DNA of 64,000 nucleotides from Bacillota bacterium (GCA_021850485.1 JAJZLY010000025.1:1-64000), one strand, 5' to 3'. Shown: positions 1 through 10,572, counted from the stretch's first letter. Numbers and translations: made by a program. Notes: generated by a model from the sequence alone, not told the origin.

Positions 1-1
1 C

Positions 2-118
2 TTGCACACCAAGATCAAGCTGCTCAAACGCATCAGTTACGGCTTCACCAATCGGGACCGCTACCGCAAGAAGATGCTGCTCGCTTTCCTTCCCACCCTG
101 CCAACCCACAGTTATTGA
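2..118 (+). mobile_element. 3' end of ISL3-family-like transposase (truncated by window edge)
   Basis: Frame from nt 2 reads LHTKIKLLKRISYGFTNRDRYRKKMLLAFLPTLPTHSY*, resembling the conserved C-terminus of ISL3-type transposases (IKLIKRxSYGxRNxxxxRxRxLL). The nearby TTGACACAGAGCC (115-127) could be the terminal inverted repeat. Confidence 0.7.
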
Positions 119-295
119 CACAGAGCCAAAGAGGTCTTGACCGATTGATCCGGGGCTGATAACGTCGCCCCTACGATGATGAGCATAGCGGTTGGATCGT
201 CCCTGTGCGCCATGGCCGCCTCAACCAGGAGGGCCAGGGTGGAGCGCGCCCGGGCCATCCTCCGACTTAGCATCAGCTGAACTCGTTCGGCGATC

Positions 296-334
296 AGGAG
301 GCCCGGGGCGACCGCCCCGGGCCTCCTTCCTTTG
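296..334 (+). terminator. Perfect 14-bp GC-rich hairpin upstream of argF (terminator/attenuator-like)
   Basis: AGGAGGCCCGGGGC (296-309) - GACC - GCCCCGGGCCTCCT (314-327), then TCCTTTG. Confidence 0.5.
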
Positions 335-379
335 CTGCCCAAGTTGGCAGGCGATCCGACGGAGACGAGGAGGTGCCCT

Positions 380-1294
380 ATGTTGTCCACCAAGACTCAT
401 CGCCACCTGTTATCCCTCGACGAGCTGACCGCCTCCGAGATCAGACAATTGCTGGCCACGGCCATCGCCTTGAAGGGACACAGGCTGCAGCTGGCCCAGG
501 GCCAGGTGCTCGGCTTGCTCTTCACCAAGCCCTCGACCCGCACCCGGGTGTCTTTCGAGGTGGCCATGGCGCAGCTCGGTGGCCAGTCGATGTTCTTGTC
601 CGCAGAGGCAATGCAACTGTCCAGAGGCGAGAGTCTGACCCACACAGCGCGCGTTCTCGGCCGCTACCTGAGCGTGATCGCCATGCGCACCCACGCCCAG
701 CAGGACGTCGACTTGGTCGCCGCCGAAAGTGGCATCCCGGTGATCAACGCCCTCACCGAACGCTTCCATCCGATGCAGGTGCTGGCTGACCTACTCACCG
801 TGCAATGCGCCAAGGGCCAGTTGGAAAGACTTACCTACGCCTACCTGGGCGACGGCAACAACATGGCCAACACCTGGGTGCTGGCTCAGGCGATCTTGGG
901 TCTGGAGTTGCGCGTCGCCACCCCGCCAGGCTTCGCACCGCACCCGGCTGTTCTGTCTCGGCCGCAGGTTGTCAGCCATCCGCCCCAGTTGTACACCGAC
1001 CCGCTGGCGGCCATCGACGGCGCGGACGTGGTGATCACCGACACCTGGGTCAGCATGGGCATGGAAGAAGAGGCAGACGAGCGTGCGCGGTTGTTCGCTC
1101 CCTATCAGGTGAACGCTGCGCTGATGTCCCATGCCGACTCAGACGCCATGTTCTTGCACTGTCTTCCGGCCCATGTCGGAGAAGAGGTCACCGAAGATGT
1201 GATCGAGGGACCCCACTCCGCTGTCTGGGAGGAGGCGGAAAATCGCCTGCATGTTCAAAAAGCTTGGCTGGCCACAGTACTAGGAGGTGCCTGA
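380..1294 (+). CDS. argF: Ornithine carbamoyltransferase
   Basis: STRTRVSFEVAMAQLGG, FHPMQVLADLLT and MFLHCLPAHVGEEV motifs; RBS GAGGAGG before ATG 380. Confidence 0.96.
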   Translation: MLSTKTHRHLLSLDELTASEIRQLLATAIALKGHRLQLAQGQVLGLLFTKPSTRTRVSFEVAMAQLGGQSMFLSAEAMQLSRGESLTHTARVLGRYLSVIAMRTHAQQDVDLVAAESGIPVINALTERFHPMQVLADLLTVQCAKGQLERLTYAYLGDGNNMANTWVLAQAILGLELRVATPPGFAPHPAVLSRPQVVSHPPQLYTDPLAAIDGADVVITDTWVSMGMEEEADERARLFAPYQVNAALMSHADSDAMFLHCLPAHVGEEVTEDVIEGPHSAVWEEAENRLHVQKAWLATVLGGA

Positions 1295-1297
1295 TCG

Positions 1298-2500
1298 ATG
1301 CCAGAGATGGAAAAGACCGTAGTGTTGGCGTATTCCGGTGGCCTGGACACATCGGTGGCGATCCGTTGGCTGAAGGACACCTATGGCTACCAGGTGGTGG
1401 CACTCTCCTTGGATCTGGGTGAAACCACGGATGCTGCGACCCTGCGCACCAAGGCTTTGGCCATTGGCGCCAAGGCAGTGGTGATCGAAGACGCCAAGGC
1501 GGAATTCGCCGCTGAATTCTTAAAACCGGCGCTGTGGGCCAATGCGCTCTACCAGAAGGAATATCCACTGGCCACTGCTCTGGCCCGGCCGCTGATCGCC
1601 AAGCATCTGGTGGCCACCGCCCGCCAGTATGGTGCCCAGGCGGTGGCGCACGGTTGCACCGGCAAGGGCAACGACCAGGTCCGCTTCGACGTGGCGGTGG
1701 CCTCTTTGGCGCCGGACTTGGCGGTGGTGGCGCCGGTGCGGGAGTGGGCGTGGACCCGGGCCCAAGAGATCGCCTACGCTGAGGTGCACGGCATCCCGGT
1801 GCCGGCGACACTGGAGAACCCATACAGCGTTGATGCCAACTTGTGGGGCCGCTCGGTTGAAGGCGGCGTCTTGGAAGATCCTTGGGTTGAGCCACCGGCG
1901 GCCTGCTACGCCTGGACGACGGGGCCGGACGACTGGCCAGAAGCCGCTGAAGAGATCACCATCTCCTTTGCCGCTGGGGTGCCAGTTCAACTCAATGGCC
2001 AAACTATGACGCTTCACGCCCTGATCGCAGCGGTGGGGGAGCTGGCCGGACGGCACGGTGTCGGCCGGCTCGATCTGCTCGAAGATCGATTGGTCGGGAT
2101 CAAGAGCCGAGAGGTGTACGAGGCCCCGGCCGCGGTGACCCTGATCGCTGCCCACCGGGCGGCCGAGGCATTGACCTTGCCCAAAGACCTTTTGCAGCAC
2201 AAGGCTGGGATCGAAGACGTTCTGGCCCAGGCCGTCTACAACGGGCTGTGGTACAGTCCGTTGACCCGGGCCCTGTTGGCCTACCTGGAAGAGACCCAAA
2301 AGTCGGTCGAGGCTGAGGTCCGGCTGCGCCTGCATGCCGGCCAGGCGACCGTGATTGGCCGCCGCTCCGACTGTTCGCTGTATCGGTCAGATCTGGCCAC
2401 CTATGGTGAGGGCGATGCCTTTGACGCCACGGCCGCCGTGGGGTTCATCAAGATTTGGGGGCTGCCGATGAAGGCGGTGGCCACTGCCCATGGCCGGTAA
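1298..2500 (+). CDS. argG: Argininosuccinate synthase
   Basis: VVLAYSGGLDTSVAIRWL, AHGCTGKGNDQVRFD. Confidence 0.97.
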   Translation: MPEMEKTVVLAYSGGLDTSVAIRWLKDTYGYQVVALSLDLGETTDAATLRTKALAIGAKAVVIEDAKAEFAAEFLKPALWANALYQKEYPLATALARPLIAKHLVATARQYGAQAVAHGCTGKGNDQVRFDVAVASLAPDLAVVAPVREWAWTRAQEIAYAEVHGIPVPATLENPYSVDANLWGRSVEGGVLEDPWVEPPAACYAWTTGPDDWPEAAEEITISFAAGVPVQLNGQTMTLHALIAAVGELAGRHGVGRLDLLEDRLVGIKSREVYEAPAAVTLIAAHRAAEALTLPKDLLQHKAGIEDVLAQAVYNGLWYSPLTRALLAYLEETQKSVEAEVRLRLHAGQATVIGRRSDCSLYRSDLATYGEGDAFDATAAVGFIKIWGLPMKAVATAHGR

Positions 2501-3881
2501 GCTGTGGTCGGGCCGCCTGCCCGGCCAGTTGGACCCGGGGTTCGAGGCCTTCTCCTGTTCGCTGCCAGCTGACCTGCATCTGTTCGAACATGACCTGAAG
2601 GCGAGTATGGCCCACGTGCGGGCGCTGGGCCGGGCCCAGATGATCTCAGCTACAGACGCGCAGGCCCTGGAGGGGGCACTCCAAGATCTCCTGCAGGCCG
2701 GTGTTGACGCCTTCCCATGGACGGATCAGGACGAAGACCTGCACACGGCGATCGAGCGGGTGGTGGTGGAGCGGGTCGGCGAGGCGGGACTGCGCCTGCA
2801 CACAGGCCGCAGCCGCAACGACCAGGTGGCCACCGCCTCACACCTGTACGCCCATCAGGCTGGACAGGAATTAGCCGGTGAAGCCCTGGAATTCGCCCAG
2901 GCGGCCCTGACCCAGGCCCAGGCTGCTGGCGATCAGATCATCGTGGGCATGACCCACCTGCAGCCAGCGCAACCCGTTTTGCTCGCCCACCACCTATTGG
3001 CCTACGCCTGGATGGCGTCTCGGGATGCCGAGCGCTTTCTGACGGCAGCGGCCCGTTCTCGGCACTCCTCGCCCCTGGGGGCGGGTGCGCTGGCCGGCAC
3101 CGGCTTCGACCTAGATGTCGGTCAATGCGCCCTGGAGATGGGGTTTGCCGCTCCGTACGCCAACTCGATCGATGCCGTCTCCGACCGCGACTATCTAGCC
3201 GAGCTTACCTTCGCCTGCGCCCTCGCCACATCTCACCTGTCGCGGCTAGCGGAAGAACTGATCCTGTGGAGCCACCCCGCTTTTGGCCGGGTCCGGCTGG
3301 CAGATCAGTTTGTGACCGGCTCATCGATGATGCCGCAAAAGCGCAATCCGGACAGCGCCGAACTGGTCCGTGCCAAAAGTGGCAGCGTGATCGGCGATCT
3401 GGTCGGGGTGCTGTCTTTGCTCAAGGGATTGCCGCTGGCCTATATGCGCGACCTGCAAGAAGATAAGCCGCCCTTATACCATGCCGTGGAGACCACAAAG
3501 AACTCGCTGCGGATCATGACCGGCGCCCTTCAGACCGCCACCTTCATGCCCGCTGCACCGGCATATGGCGATCTCAGCCTGGCCACCGAACTGGCCGATC
3601 ACCTGGTCCGAGCTGGCATGCCCTTTCGCCAGGCGCACGCCATTGTCGGCCAGCTCAGTGCCACCGCCGAGGAGTTGGGCGGAAATTTCAGCCGGCTGAC
3701 CCGGGCCGAATTCAGCCAGGCCAGCTCGCTGTTCGGTGAGCACCTGGAGGTGGTGCTGGACCCCAAGCAGGCAATCGCCCGCCATCACAGCGTCGGCGGC
3801 AGCGCGCCCCAGGCGGTACGAGCGCAGATCGAGCGACTCGAATCCGTGCTCCAGAGCCTGCGCCAAGCGCTCGTCAGTTGA
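2490..3881 (+). CDS. argH: Argininosuccinate lyase
   Basis: LHTGRSRNDQVAT, GSSMMPQKRNPDSAELVRAKSG; overlaps the argG 3' end. Confidence 0.97.
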   Translation: MAGKLWSGRLPGQLDPGFEAFSCSLPADLHLFEHDLKASMAHVRALGRAQMISATDAQALEGALQDLLQAGVDAFPWTDQDEDLHTAIERVVVERVGEAGLRLHTGRSRNDQVATASHLYAHQAGQELAGEALEFAQAALTQAQAAGDQIIVGMTHLQPAQPVLLAHHLLAYAWMASRDAERFLTAAARSRHSSPLGAGALAGTGFDLDVGQCALEMGFAAPYANSIDAVSDRDYLAELTFACALATSHLSRLAEELILWSHPAFGRVRLADQFVTGSSMMPQKRNPDSAELVRAKSGSVIGDLVGVLSLLKGLPLAYMRDLQEDKPPLYHAVETTKNSLRIMTGALQTATFMPAAPAYGDLSLATELADHLVRAGMPFRQAHAIVGQLSATAEELGGNFSRLTRAEFSQASSLFGEHLEVVLDPKQAIARHHSVGGSAPQAVRAQIERLESVLQSLRQALVS

Positions 3882-3907
3882 GGGCACGACTGGTCGTGTG
3901 GTAGACT
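3878..3907 (+). promoter_or_regulatory. Candidate sigma-A promoter for rpsB-tsf
   Basis: TTGAGG (3878-3883), 18-nt spacer, TAGACT (3902-3907), about 105 nt upstream of rpsB. Confidence 0.45.
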
Positions 3908-4013
3908 CAGCACGAACCAATTCGCACGCTGGCTAAGGCACCCGGACGGTGGCCGTCAGGCTCCCGGGAACCAATGCGGTCGGCGGAGGTAAAACCGAGG
4001 AGGGATTCGGCGC

Positions 4014-4865
4014 GTGAGTTACATTTCCATGAAGCAGCTCCTAGAGGCGGGCGTGCACTTCGGCCACCAAACCAGACGGTGGAATCCGAAGATGCGCCCG
4101 TACATTTTTTCCGAGCGAAACGGCATCTACATCATCGATCTGCAGCAGACCGTGCGGATGGCAGAGGACGCCTACACCTACGTCCGGGACGCCGCCATGG
4201 GCGGTGGCCGGGTGCTGTTTGTCGGCACCAAGAAGCAGGCCCAGGAATCGATCCGCGAAGAGGCGATCCGCTGCGGCGAGTTCTTTGTGAACCAGCGCTG
4301 GCTGGGCGGCACCTTGACCAACTTCCAGACCATCCGCAAGCGGATCCAGCGGCTGATCGAGCTGGAAGAGATGGAGGCAACGGGCAAACTCGCCCGCCTC
4401 ACCAAGCGCGAGGTCAGCCGGCTGGCCGGTGAACAAGAGCGGCTGGAGAAGTTCCTGGGCGGCATCAAGGGGATGAGCAAACTTCCCCAGCTGCTGTTCG
4501 TGGTCGACCCCCGCAAGGAACACATCGCCGTGACCGAAGCCCGAGCCCTGGGCATCCCGATCGTGGCCATCGTCGACACCAACTGCGACCCGGACGAGAT
4601 CGACTTCATCATTCCTGGCAACGACGATGCCATTCGCTCGGTGCGGTTGATCGCCTCCAAGATGGCCGAGGCGATTTTGGAGGGCAAGCAGGGCGTGCAG
4701 GTGAGCGACGACGACCAAGAGGGCCAGGTGTGGACGGCCGAGACTGCGGAAGTAGACAACGAGGGCAGCGAGGACGCACCTGAAGAGGATGCTGATGTGG
4801 AGCCAGACAAGCCTGAGAGCTCGGACATCACGGCCGAGTTGTTTGGAGTCGAGGAGGAAGCCTAA
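4014..4865 (+). CDS. rpsB: 30S ribosomal protein S2
   Basis: [24 protein letters not shown]; acidic C-terminal extension. Confidence 0.97.
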   Translation: MSYISMKQLLEAGVHFGHQTRRWNPKMRPYIFSERNGIYIIDLQQTVRMAEDAYTYVRDAAMGGGRVLFVGTKKQAQESIREEAIRCGEFFVNQRWLGGTLTNFQTIRKRIQRLIELEEMEATGKLARLTKREVSRLAGEQERLEKFLGGIKGMSKLPQLLFVVDPRKEHIAVTEARALGIPIVAIVDTNCDPDEIDFIIPGNDDAIRSVRLIASKMAEAILEGKQGVQVSDDDQEGQVWTAETAEVDNEGSEDAPEEDADVEPDKPESSDITAELFGVEEEA

Positions 4866-4866
4866 G

Positions 4867-5493
4867 ATGGCGACGATTAGCGCCGACGTCGTGCGCCAGC
4901 TCAGAGAGCGGACCGGCGCCGGCATGATGGATTGCAAACGGGCGTTGGAACACGCTGCAGGTGATATGGAGGCGGCGGCGGATTTCCTGCGCAAGCAGGG
5001 CCTGGCGACCGCGGCCAAAAAGGCAGGCCGGGTGGCGGCTCAGGGTGTGGTCGAGGCGTACGTCCACGCCGGAGGCAGAATCGGCGTCCTGATTGAGGTC
5101 AACTGCGAGACGGACTTTGTCGCCAACACCGATGACTTTCGTCAGCTGTGTCACGATTTGGCCCTGCAGGTGGCTGCGTCCAGCCCGGCCTATGTGTCTC
5201 GGGAGCACGTGCCGCCAGAGGTGGCGGCCAAGGAAGCCGACATCCTGCGCGCCCAAGCCGAGCAGAGCGGCAAGCCTGCGCCAGTGATCGAGAAGATGGT
5301 AGAAGGACGTATCGCCAAGTTCTACGAAGAGGTCTGCCTATTGGAACAGCCCTTCATCCGCAGCCCGGAGATGACCGTCGGCACCCGGGTGGCCGAGACT
5401 GTGGCCAAGACCGGAGAGAACATTCAGATTCGCCGTTTTTCTCGCTTTGAGGTGGCCGAGGGACTGGAAGGCGCTGCGTCGACCCAAGGGTAA
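4867..5493 (+). CDS. tsf: Elongation factor Ts (short form)
   Basis: VRQLRERTGAGMMDCKRAL, VEVNCETDFVA-like segment (IEVNCETDFVANTDDF). Confidence 0.96.
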   Translation: MATISADVVRQLRERTGAGMMDCKRALEHAAGDMEAAADFLRKQGLATAAKKAGRVAAQGVVEAYVHAGGRIGVLIEVNCETDFVANTDDFRQLCHDLALQVAASSPAYVSREHVPPEVAAKEADILRAQAEQSGKPAPVIEKMVEGRIAKFYEEVCLLEQPFIRSPEMTVGTRVAETVAKTGENIQIRRFSRFEVAEGLEGAASTQG

Positions 5494-5536
5494 TTTCACG
5501 GTCGGGCAGGCGTAGCCGTCCGGGAAGGAGGCTCCA

Positions 5537-6280
5537 ATGGCAGACCAGCCCGCTTATCGGCGGATTGTGCTCAAGCTGTCCGGAGAGGCCCTGGCCGGAG
5601 GGCGCGGCTTCGGCATCGACCCGCAGACGGTCCGGTCGCTGGCCCAACAGGTGGCCACCGTGATCGCCCGCGGCGTCCAGGTCGGTGTGGTGGTCGGTGG
5701 CGGCAACTTCTGGCGGGGCACCGATGCCCAGGCTTCGGACATGGACAGGGCCAACGCCGATTACATGGGCATGCTGGCCACCGTGATCAATGCCCTTGCC
5801 TTGCAAGACGCCCTGGAGCACCAGGGCGTCGCCTGTCGAGTCCAAACCGCCATCGAGATGCGCTCAGTGGCCGAACCCTACATCCGGCGGCGGGCGATGC
5901 GGCATATGGAAAAAGGTCGGGTGGTGGTGTTCGCCGCCGGCAATGGCAACCCGTACTTTTCGACGGACACGACCGCCGCACTGCGGGCAGCAGAGATCGA
6001 GGCCGATGTGATGCTCAAGGCCACCCGGGAGGATGGCGTCTTCGACGCCGACCCGCGCACGCACCCCGAGGCTCGCAAGTTCACCACCATTGGCTACTTG
6101 GAAGTGTTGCAGCGGGGGCTCAAGGTGATGGACACCACCGCCATCTCCTTGTGCATGGACAACCAGATCCCGATCGTCGTGTTCAACGTGGAGACGGTCG
6201 GCAACATTCTCAGGGCCGTAATGGGCGAGCCGATTGGGACCGTTGTCGGCGGCGCACAAGAGGAGGGGGCCGGGCGATGA
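5537..6280 (+). CDS. pyrH: UMP kinase
   Basis: [40 protein letters not shown]. Confidence 0.96.
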   Translation: MADQPAYRRIVLKLSGEALAGGRGFGIDPQTVRSLAQQVATVIARGVQVGVVVGGGNFWRGTDAQASDMDRANADYMGMLATVINALALQDALEHQGVACRVQTAIEMRSVAEPYIRRRAMRHMEKGRVVVFAAGNGNPYFSTDTTAALRAAEIEADVMLKATREDGVFDADPRTHPEARKFTTIGYLEVLQRGLKVMDTTAISLCMDNQIPIVVFNVETVGNILRAVMGEPIGTVVGGAQEEGAGR

Positions 6281-6831
6281 ATCCGATTTTGGCTGACATC
6301 GACAGCCGGATGGCCAAGTCGGTCGAGGTGACTCGCCACGAGATGTCTGGCGTCCGGGCTGGGCGGGCCTCTCCTGCCCTCTTGGAGCGGATCATGGTCG
6401 ACTACTATGGCAGTGCGATGCCACTGAACCAGGTGGCACAGATTCAGGTACCGGAGGCCAGGCTGCTCTTGATCCAGCCCTGGGACAAGAGCATTCTGCC
6501 TGAGGTCGAGCGGGCCTTGATGAAGTCGGATCTCGGCCTGACCCCGAACAACGACGGAGCGGTGATTCGCCTGCAGATCCCGCCGTTGACCGAAGAACGG
6601 CGCCGGGATCTGGTCAAGGTGGTCCACAAGAAGGCCGAAGAAGAGCGTGTGGCAATCCGCAATCTGCGCCGGGAGGCCATGGAACGGATCGGAAAGGAAC
6701 AAAAAGACGGCCGGCTGTCTGAGGATGAAGCATCTCGGCTGGAGACCGAGGTGCAGAAGCTGACCGACCACCACGTCGCTGAGGTGGACGCGCTCTTGCA
6801 GACCAAAGAACGCGACATCATGGAGGTCTAG
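6277..6831 (+). CDS. frr: Ribosome recycling factor
   Basis: [46 protein letters not shown] overlap with pyrH. Confidence 0.96.
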   Translation: MNPILADIDSRMAKSVEVTRHEMSGVRAGRASPALLERIMVDYYGSAMPLNQVAQIQVPEARLLLIQPWDKSILPEVERALMKSDLGLTPNNDGAVIRLQIPPLTEERRRDLVKVVHKKAEEERVAIRNLRREAMERIGKEQKDGRLSEDEASRLETEVQKLTDHHVAEVDALLQTKERDIMEV

Positions 6832-6836
6832 GTCGG

Positions 6837-7583
6837 GTGTCTGTCCCGCTCAGCGGGGAGCGGTCGCCGATCGCCCAGCATGTCGCCATCATCATGGACG
6901 GCAACGGCAGATGGGCAAAACGCCAGGGGCTGCCCCGAGCGGAAGGGCATCGGCGCGGCGTGCTCGCCCTCAAGGACATTGTGAAGGCCGCAAAGCCCCG
7001 CCAGATCAAGTATCTGACCGTCTACGCCTTCTCCACCGAAAATTGGCGGCGCCCTCAGGCCGAGATTGATGTGCTGATGGATCTGCTGGTGGAGTTTTTG
7101 GACTCAGAGATCGCCGAATTGCGATCTCAGGGAGTGAGACTGAGCGCCATCGGTCATCTGGAGGAGCTCCCTGAGCGCTGTCAGCAGAAGCTGGCGGAAG
7201 GGATGGCCGCCACCCGCCAGGGTCACGATCTGAGCCTCACTCTGGCCCTCAACTATGGCTCTCGCCGCGAGATCGTGGACGCGGCCCGCCAGCTGGCTGA
7301 GGCGGCGCAGCGAGGTGAGATTCAGCCGGCGGAGATCTCGGACGCCTTGTTCTCGGCCCATCTGAGCACCAAAGACCTGCCGGACCCGGACTTGATCATC
7401 CGCCCCTCAGGAGAATGGCGGCTGTCCAACTTTTTGCTCTGGCAGGCGGCGTACGCTGAGATCTATTCGACCGAGGTGCTGTGGCCGGACTTTGATGCCG
7501 CCCAGTTGGATCTGGCACTGGCCGCTTTTGCTCGCCGGGAGCGCCGGTACGGCGCGGTCAGCTCACGGGATGGCGGCTCGTGA
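6837..7583 (+). CDS. uppS: Isoprenyl transferase (undecaprenyl diphosphate synthase family)
   Basis: HVAIIMDGNGRWAKRQGLPRAEGHRRG, TVYAFSTENWRRP, DLIIRPSGEWRLSNFLLWQAAYAE. Confidence 0.95.
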   Translation: MSVPLSGERSPIAQHVAIIMDGNGRWAKRQGLPRAEGHRRGVLALKDIVKAAKPRQIKYLTVYAFSTENWRRPQAEIDVLMDLLVEFLDSEIAELRSQGVRLSAIGHLEELPERCQQKLAEGMAATRQGHDLSLTLALNYGSRREIVDAARQLAEAAQRGEIQPAEISDALFSAHLSTKDLPDPDLIIRPSGEWRLSNFLLWQAAYAEIYSTEVLWPDFDAAQLDLALAAFARRERRYGAVSSRDGGS

Positions 7584-8371
7584 ACGGGCTCGGCCAGCGG
7601 ACCCTGTCTCTGGTAATCGCCTTGCCCGTGATCATCGTCGCCGATCTGGTCAGCCCGTGGGCTCTCCTTGTTGTCATTTTGGGCTTTTACGTGATGGGTG
7701 CTCGGGAGATTCATGCCCTTGTGCGAGGTCTGGATGCGCGACCACAGTGGCTGATCAGCATCTTGGGCGGCGCCTTTTTGTTGATCGGGGTGCTCGGTGG
7801 AGTCAACGCATTCTTACCGATGACCATGGTGCTGCTGCTGGTGGCAGCGGCCTTGATCATGGTGACCGGCGAGACGGTGGGGGCGTCGCTGGGGTTTTTT
7901 CTCACCCTGTGGCTAGCCTGGCCCTTGGGTCTGGTGCTGGCCTTGCGGCTGGATAGTGTGGCGGTTAGCCTAGGCACCTTCGCCCTGATCTGGAGCGGCG
8001 ACATCGTGGCCTACCTGGTGGGCTCGGCCTTCGGCCGCCGCCGGATGGTGCCGCGCGTCTCGCCGGCCAAGACCTGGGAAGGCAGCGTTGCCGGGCTGAT
8101 GGCGTCAATCGCAGTCGGTGCCCTGGTCGCACCTTGGTTCGCCATATCCACCATCGCCGGGCTGGCGTTAGGATTGGTCACTGGCGTCTTGGCCCAGATG
8201 GGCGACCTATTTGAATCCTCGCTAAAGCGCCGGGCCAATCTGAAGGACTCCGGCACCTTTTTGCCCGGCCACGGCGGCATGCTCGATCGCATCGACTCGT
8301 TGCTGTTTGGAGTGGTCGCGGTCTTCTACTTCTTGCAGCTTCACATCCAGTCCCGGATTCCGGGTCACTGA
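7580..8371 (+). CDS. cdsA: Phosphatidate cytidylyltransferase
   Basis: Multi-TM with SPAKTWEGSVAG and GDLFESSLKRRANLKDSGTFLPGHGGMLDRIDS signature. Confidence 0.95.
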   Translation: MNGLGQRTLSLVIALPVIIVADLVSPWALLVVILGFYVMGAREIHALVRGLDARPQWLISILGGAFLLIGVLGGVNAFLPMTMVLLLVAAALIMVTGETVGASLGFFLTLWLAWPLGLVLALRLDSVAVSLGTFALIWSGDIVAYLVGSAFGRRRMVPRVSPAKTWEGSVAGLMASIAVGALVAPWFAISTIAGLALGLVTGVLAQMGDLFESSLKRRANLKDSGTFLPGHGGMLDRIDSLLFGVVAVFYFLQLHIQSRIPGH

Positions 8372-9531
8372 TGGCGCGCCGTCGGACTGCAGTTGCCGTG
8401 CTGGGGGCGACCGGATCGGTCGGCCGTCAGACATTGGAGGTGTGCACAGAGCTCGATCTCCCGGTGGTGGCTCTGGCCGCCCGTCAGCTCAGTGCCGAAT
8501 TGATAGACCTGGTGGAGCGCCATCGACCGGCGGTGGTGGCCATCACGGCGCCTTCACCTGCGCACGCCGTCCGTCTCCCGAAGGGGTGCCGCCTGATCTG
8601 CGGCTCTGACGCGCTGCGTCAGGTAGCCCTATTACCCAACGTGCAGCGGGTGGTGGTGGCGGTGCTTGGTTTGGCTGGCCTGGCGCCAACCCTGGCCGCC
8701 CTGCGCGCCGGCAAGGTGGTTGCACTAGCCACCAAAGAGGTGCTGGTGGCGGGCGGAGAGCTGGTGTCCCGGGCTGCCCGGCACGGCCAACTCCTGACCG
8801 TGGACTCCGAGCACGCCGCACTGTTTCAGTTGCTTGGCGGCAAGCCGTGGCGTCTGGGCCAAACACTGTGGCTGACAGCTTCTGGTGGTGCCCTGCGCGA
8901 CTGGCCCGAAGGCAAGCTGGCCACAGCCAGCCGAGACGATGTGTTACGCCACCCGACCTGGTCGATGGGCGACAAGATCACGGTGGATTCGGCCAATTTG
9001 ATGAACAAGGGGCTCGAGGTGATCGAGGCGCACCATCTGTTTGGTGCACCGTACAGTTCGATCCGAGTCGCTGTGCAGCGCGACTCCTATGCGCACGGTG
9101 CCATCGGGTTGGCGGACGGCAGTCTATTGCTGCAGGTTGCGGCTCCAGACATGCGGTTGCCGATCGCCAGAGCGCTGAGTTGGCCCGATGAGCCGCCTGT
9201 CCGTGAGCCGGCGCCCACTTTGCCAGAGCTGCCGTCGATCCGCTTCGAAGCCGTGTCCGAAAGCCGCTATCCGGCTTTGCAGCTGGCCTACAGCGTTGGT
9301 ACAATGGGTTCTCTAGCGCCGGCACTGCTCAGTTCCGCCAACGATGCGGCGGTGGCCATGTTTTTGAGCGGGCGCATCGGCTTCGATCAGATCGTCCCCT
9401 TGGTCGCTGCCACAGTCGCTGACGGCGATGCGTGGCGGCAGGTGCGGCTGACGCTCACCAACCTCAAGGCTGCCGACCGCTGGGCCAAACGCCGCGTCGG
9501 CGAGTTGGCTGGAGGAGGCGCATCGCACTGA
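8371..9531 (+). CDS. dxr: 1-deoxy-D-xylulose-5-phosphate reductoisomerase
   Basis: LGATGSVGRQTLEV, TKEVLVAGGEL, KITVDSANLMNKGLEVIEAHHLFG. Confidence 0.95.
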   Translation: MARRRTAVAVLGATGSVGRQTLEVCTELDLPVVALAARQLSAELIDLVERHRPAVVAITAPSPAHAVRLPKGCRLICGSDALRQVALLPNVQRVVVAVLGLAGLAPTLAALRAGKVVALATKEVLVAGGELVSRAARHGQLLTVDSEHAALFQLLGGKPWRLGQTLWLTASGGALRDWPEGKLATASRDDVLRHPTWSMGDKITVDSANLMNKGLEVIEAHHLFGAPYSSIRVAVQRDSYAHGAIGLADGSLLLQVAAPDMRLPIARALSWPDEPPVREPAPTLPELPSIRFEAVSESRYPALQLAYSVGTMGSLAPALLSSANDAAVAMFLSGRIGFDQIVPLVAATVADGDAWRQVRLTLTNLKAADRWAKRRVGELAGGGASH

Positions 9532-9539
9532 TCACGCTC

Positions 9540-10550
9540 TTGGCCTTTTTGCTGGCGGTCGGCGTCCTGATCGTGGTCCATGAGGGAGGGCACTTTCTGG
9601 TGGCTCGGGCCACCGGCATCGGTGTGCGCGAATTCGCGATCGGCTTTGGCAAGCGGCTGGTATCGGTCACCCGCGGCGGGACCCGCTATGCCATCAATAT
9701 GTTGCCGCTGGGCGGCTACGTGATGCTGGCCGGAATGGAGGGCACCGACGTCAAGCCGAGTCCTGACAACTTTCAGGCGCGCCCGCTGTGGGCCAGGCTT
9801 TTGACCATCTCGGCCGGACCGGTGGCCAACTACCTCTTGGCCGTGGTGCTGTTCGCCTGGGTGCTCGCCGGCTGGGGTATTCCCACCACCTCCGGGGCCG
9901 TGATCGGGCAAGTGCTGTCCGGATACCCGGCAGCTGCGGCCGGCGTCCGACCAGGAGACCGGGTGGTGGCGATGGATGGACACCGGATCACGACCTGGAG
10001 TCAGATCTCCAGCTTTGAGGCCACCGTCGGCACCCAACCGATCCATCTGCTGCTTGAGCGAAACGGGCACACGCTCACCGTGACCGTAACACCGGTGCAA
10101 GTTCCTGGCGCGCCGGCCCCGGAGATGGGGGTCACCGCAGCCGTCACCTACCACCCGATCAGCCTCGGCCGAGCCCTGGCCATCGGCTGGCAGGAGACGG
10201 CGGCCGCCATCGCAGCCACGGCGGCCGTGCTGTGGGGCGCAGCCGCCCACGGGGTGGCGCCGCCTCTGGTCGGGGTGGTCGGCATCGCCTCCTTGGCCGG
10301 GCAGAGTCTGGCCGTCGGCGTCAGCCAGTTCATCGTCTTTGCGGCCATTTTGTCGGTCAACCTGGCGCTGTTCAACCTGTTGCCGATCCCGCCCCTGGAC
10401 GGCTCTCGACTGGTGTTCATGGCCGTCGAGGGCATCCGTCGCAAACCGCTGTCTCGCTCCTTGGAGCTGGCGGTCAACGCCGTCGGGTTTTACCTGCTGA
10501 TCGCGGCGGCGGCCGTGCTGGCGGTTCACGATGTGACCGGGCGGCTGTAA
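9540..10550 (+). CDS. rseP: Site-2 (RseP/M50) zinc metalloprotease; start approximate
   Basis: HEGGHF motif, PDZ domain (GVRPGDRVVAMDG), NLLPIPPLDGSRL. Confidence 0.9.
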   Translation: MAFLLAVGVLIVVHEGGHFLVARATGIGVREFAIGFGKRLVSVTRGGTRYAINMLPLGGYVMLAGMEGTDVKPSPDNFQARPLWARLLTISAGPVANYLLAVVLFAWVLAGWGIPTTSGAVIGQVLSGYPAAAAGVRPGDRVVAMDGHRITTWSQISSFEATVGTQPIHLLLERNGHTLTVTVTPVQVPGAPAPEMGVTAAVTYHPISLGRALAIGWQETAAAIAATAAVLWGAAAHGVAPPLVGVVGIASLAGQSLAVGVSQFIVFAAILSVNLALFNLLPIPPLDGSRLVFMAVEGIRRKPLSRSLELAVNAVGFYLLIAAAAVLAVHDVTGRL

Positions 10551-10572
10551 GATGGCATTGGAGGCGAGATAA

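Noticed and set aside
160-330. T-box riboswitch for argF
   Set aside because: Only a loose T-box-like string; no convincing Stem I, specifier loop or antiterminator could be drawn. Kept only as a low-confidence finding.
332-379. Upstream-extended start for argF at 332
   Set aside because: The extension overlaps the hairpin region and has no RBS; ATG 380 has a clear RBS and matches the usual OTC N-terminus.
4041-5018. 325-aa minus-strand ORF opposite rpsB/tsf
   Set aside because: Shadow ORF in high-GC coding DNA; the opposite strand encodes clear S2 and EF-Ts.
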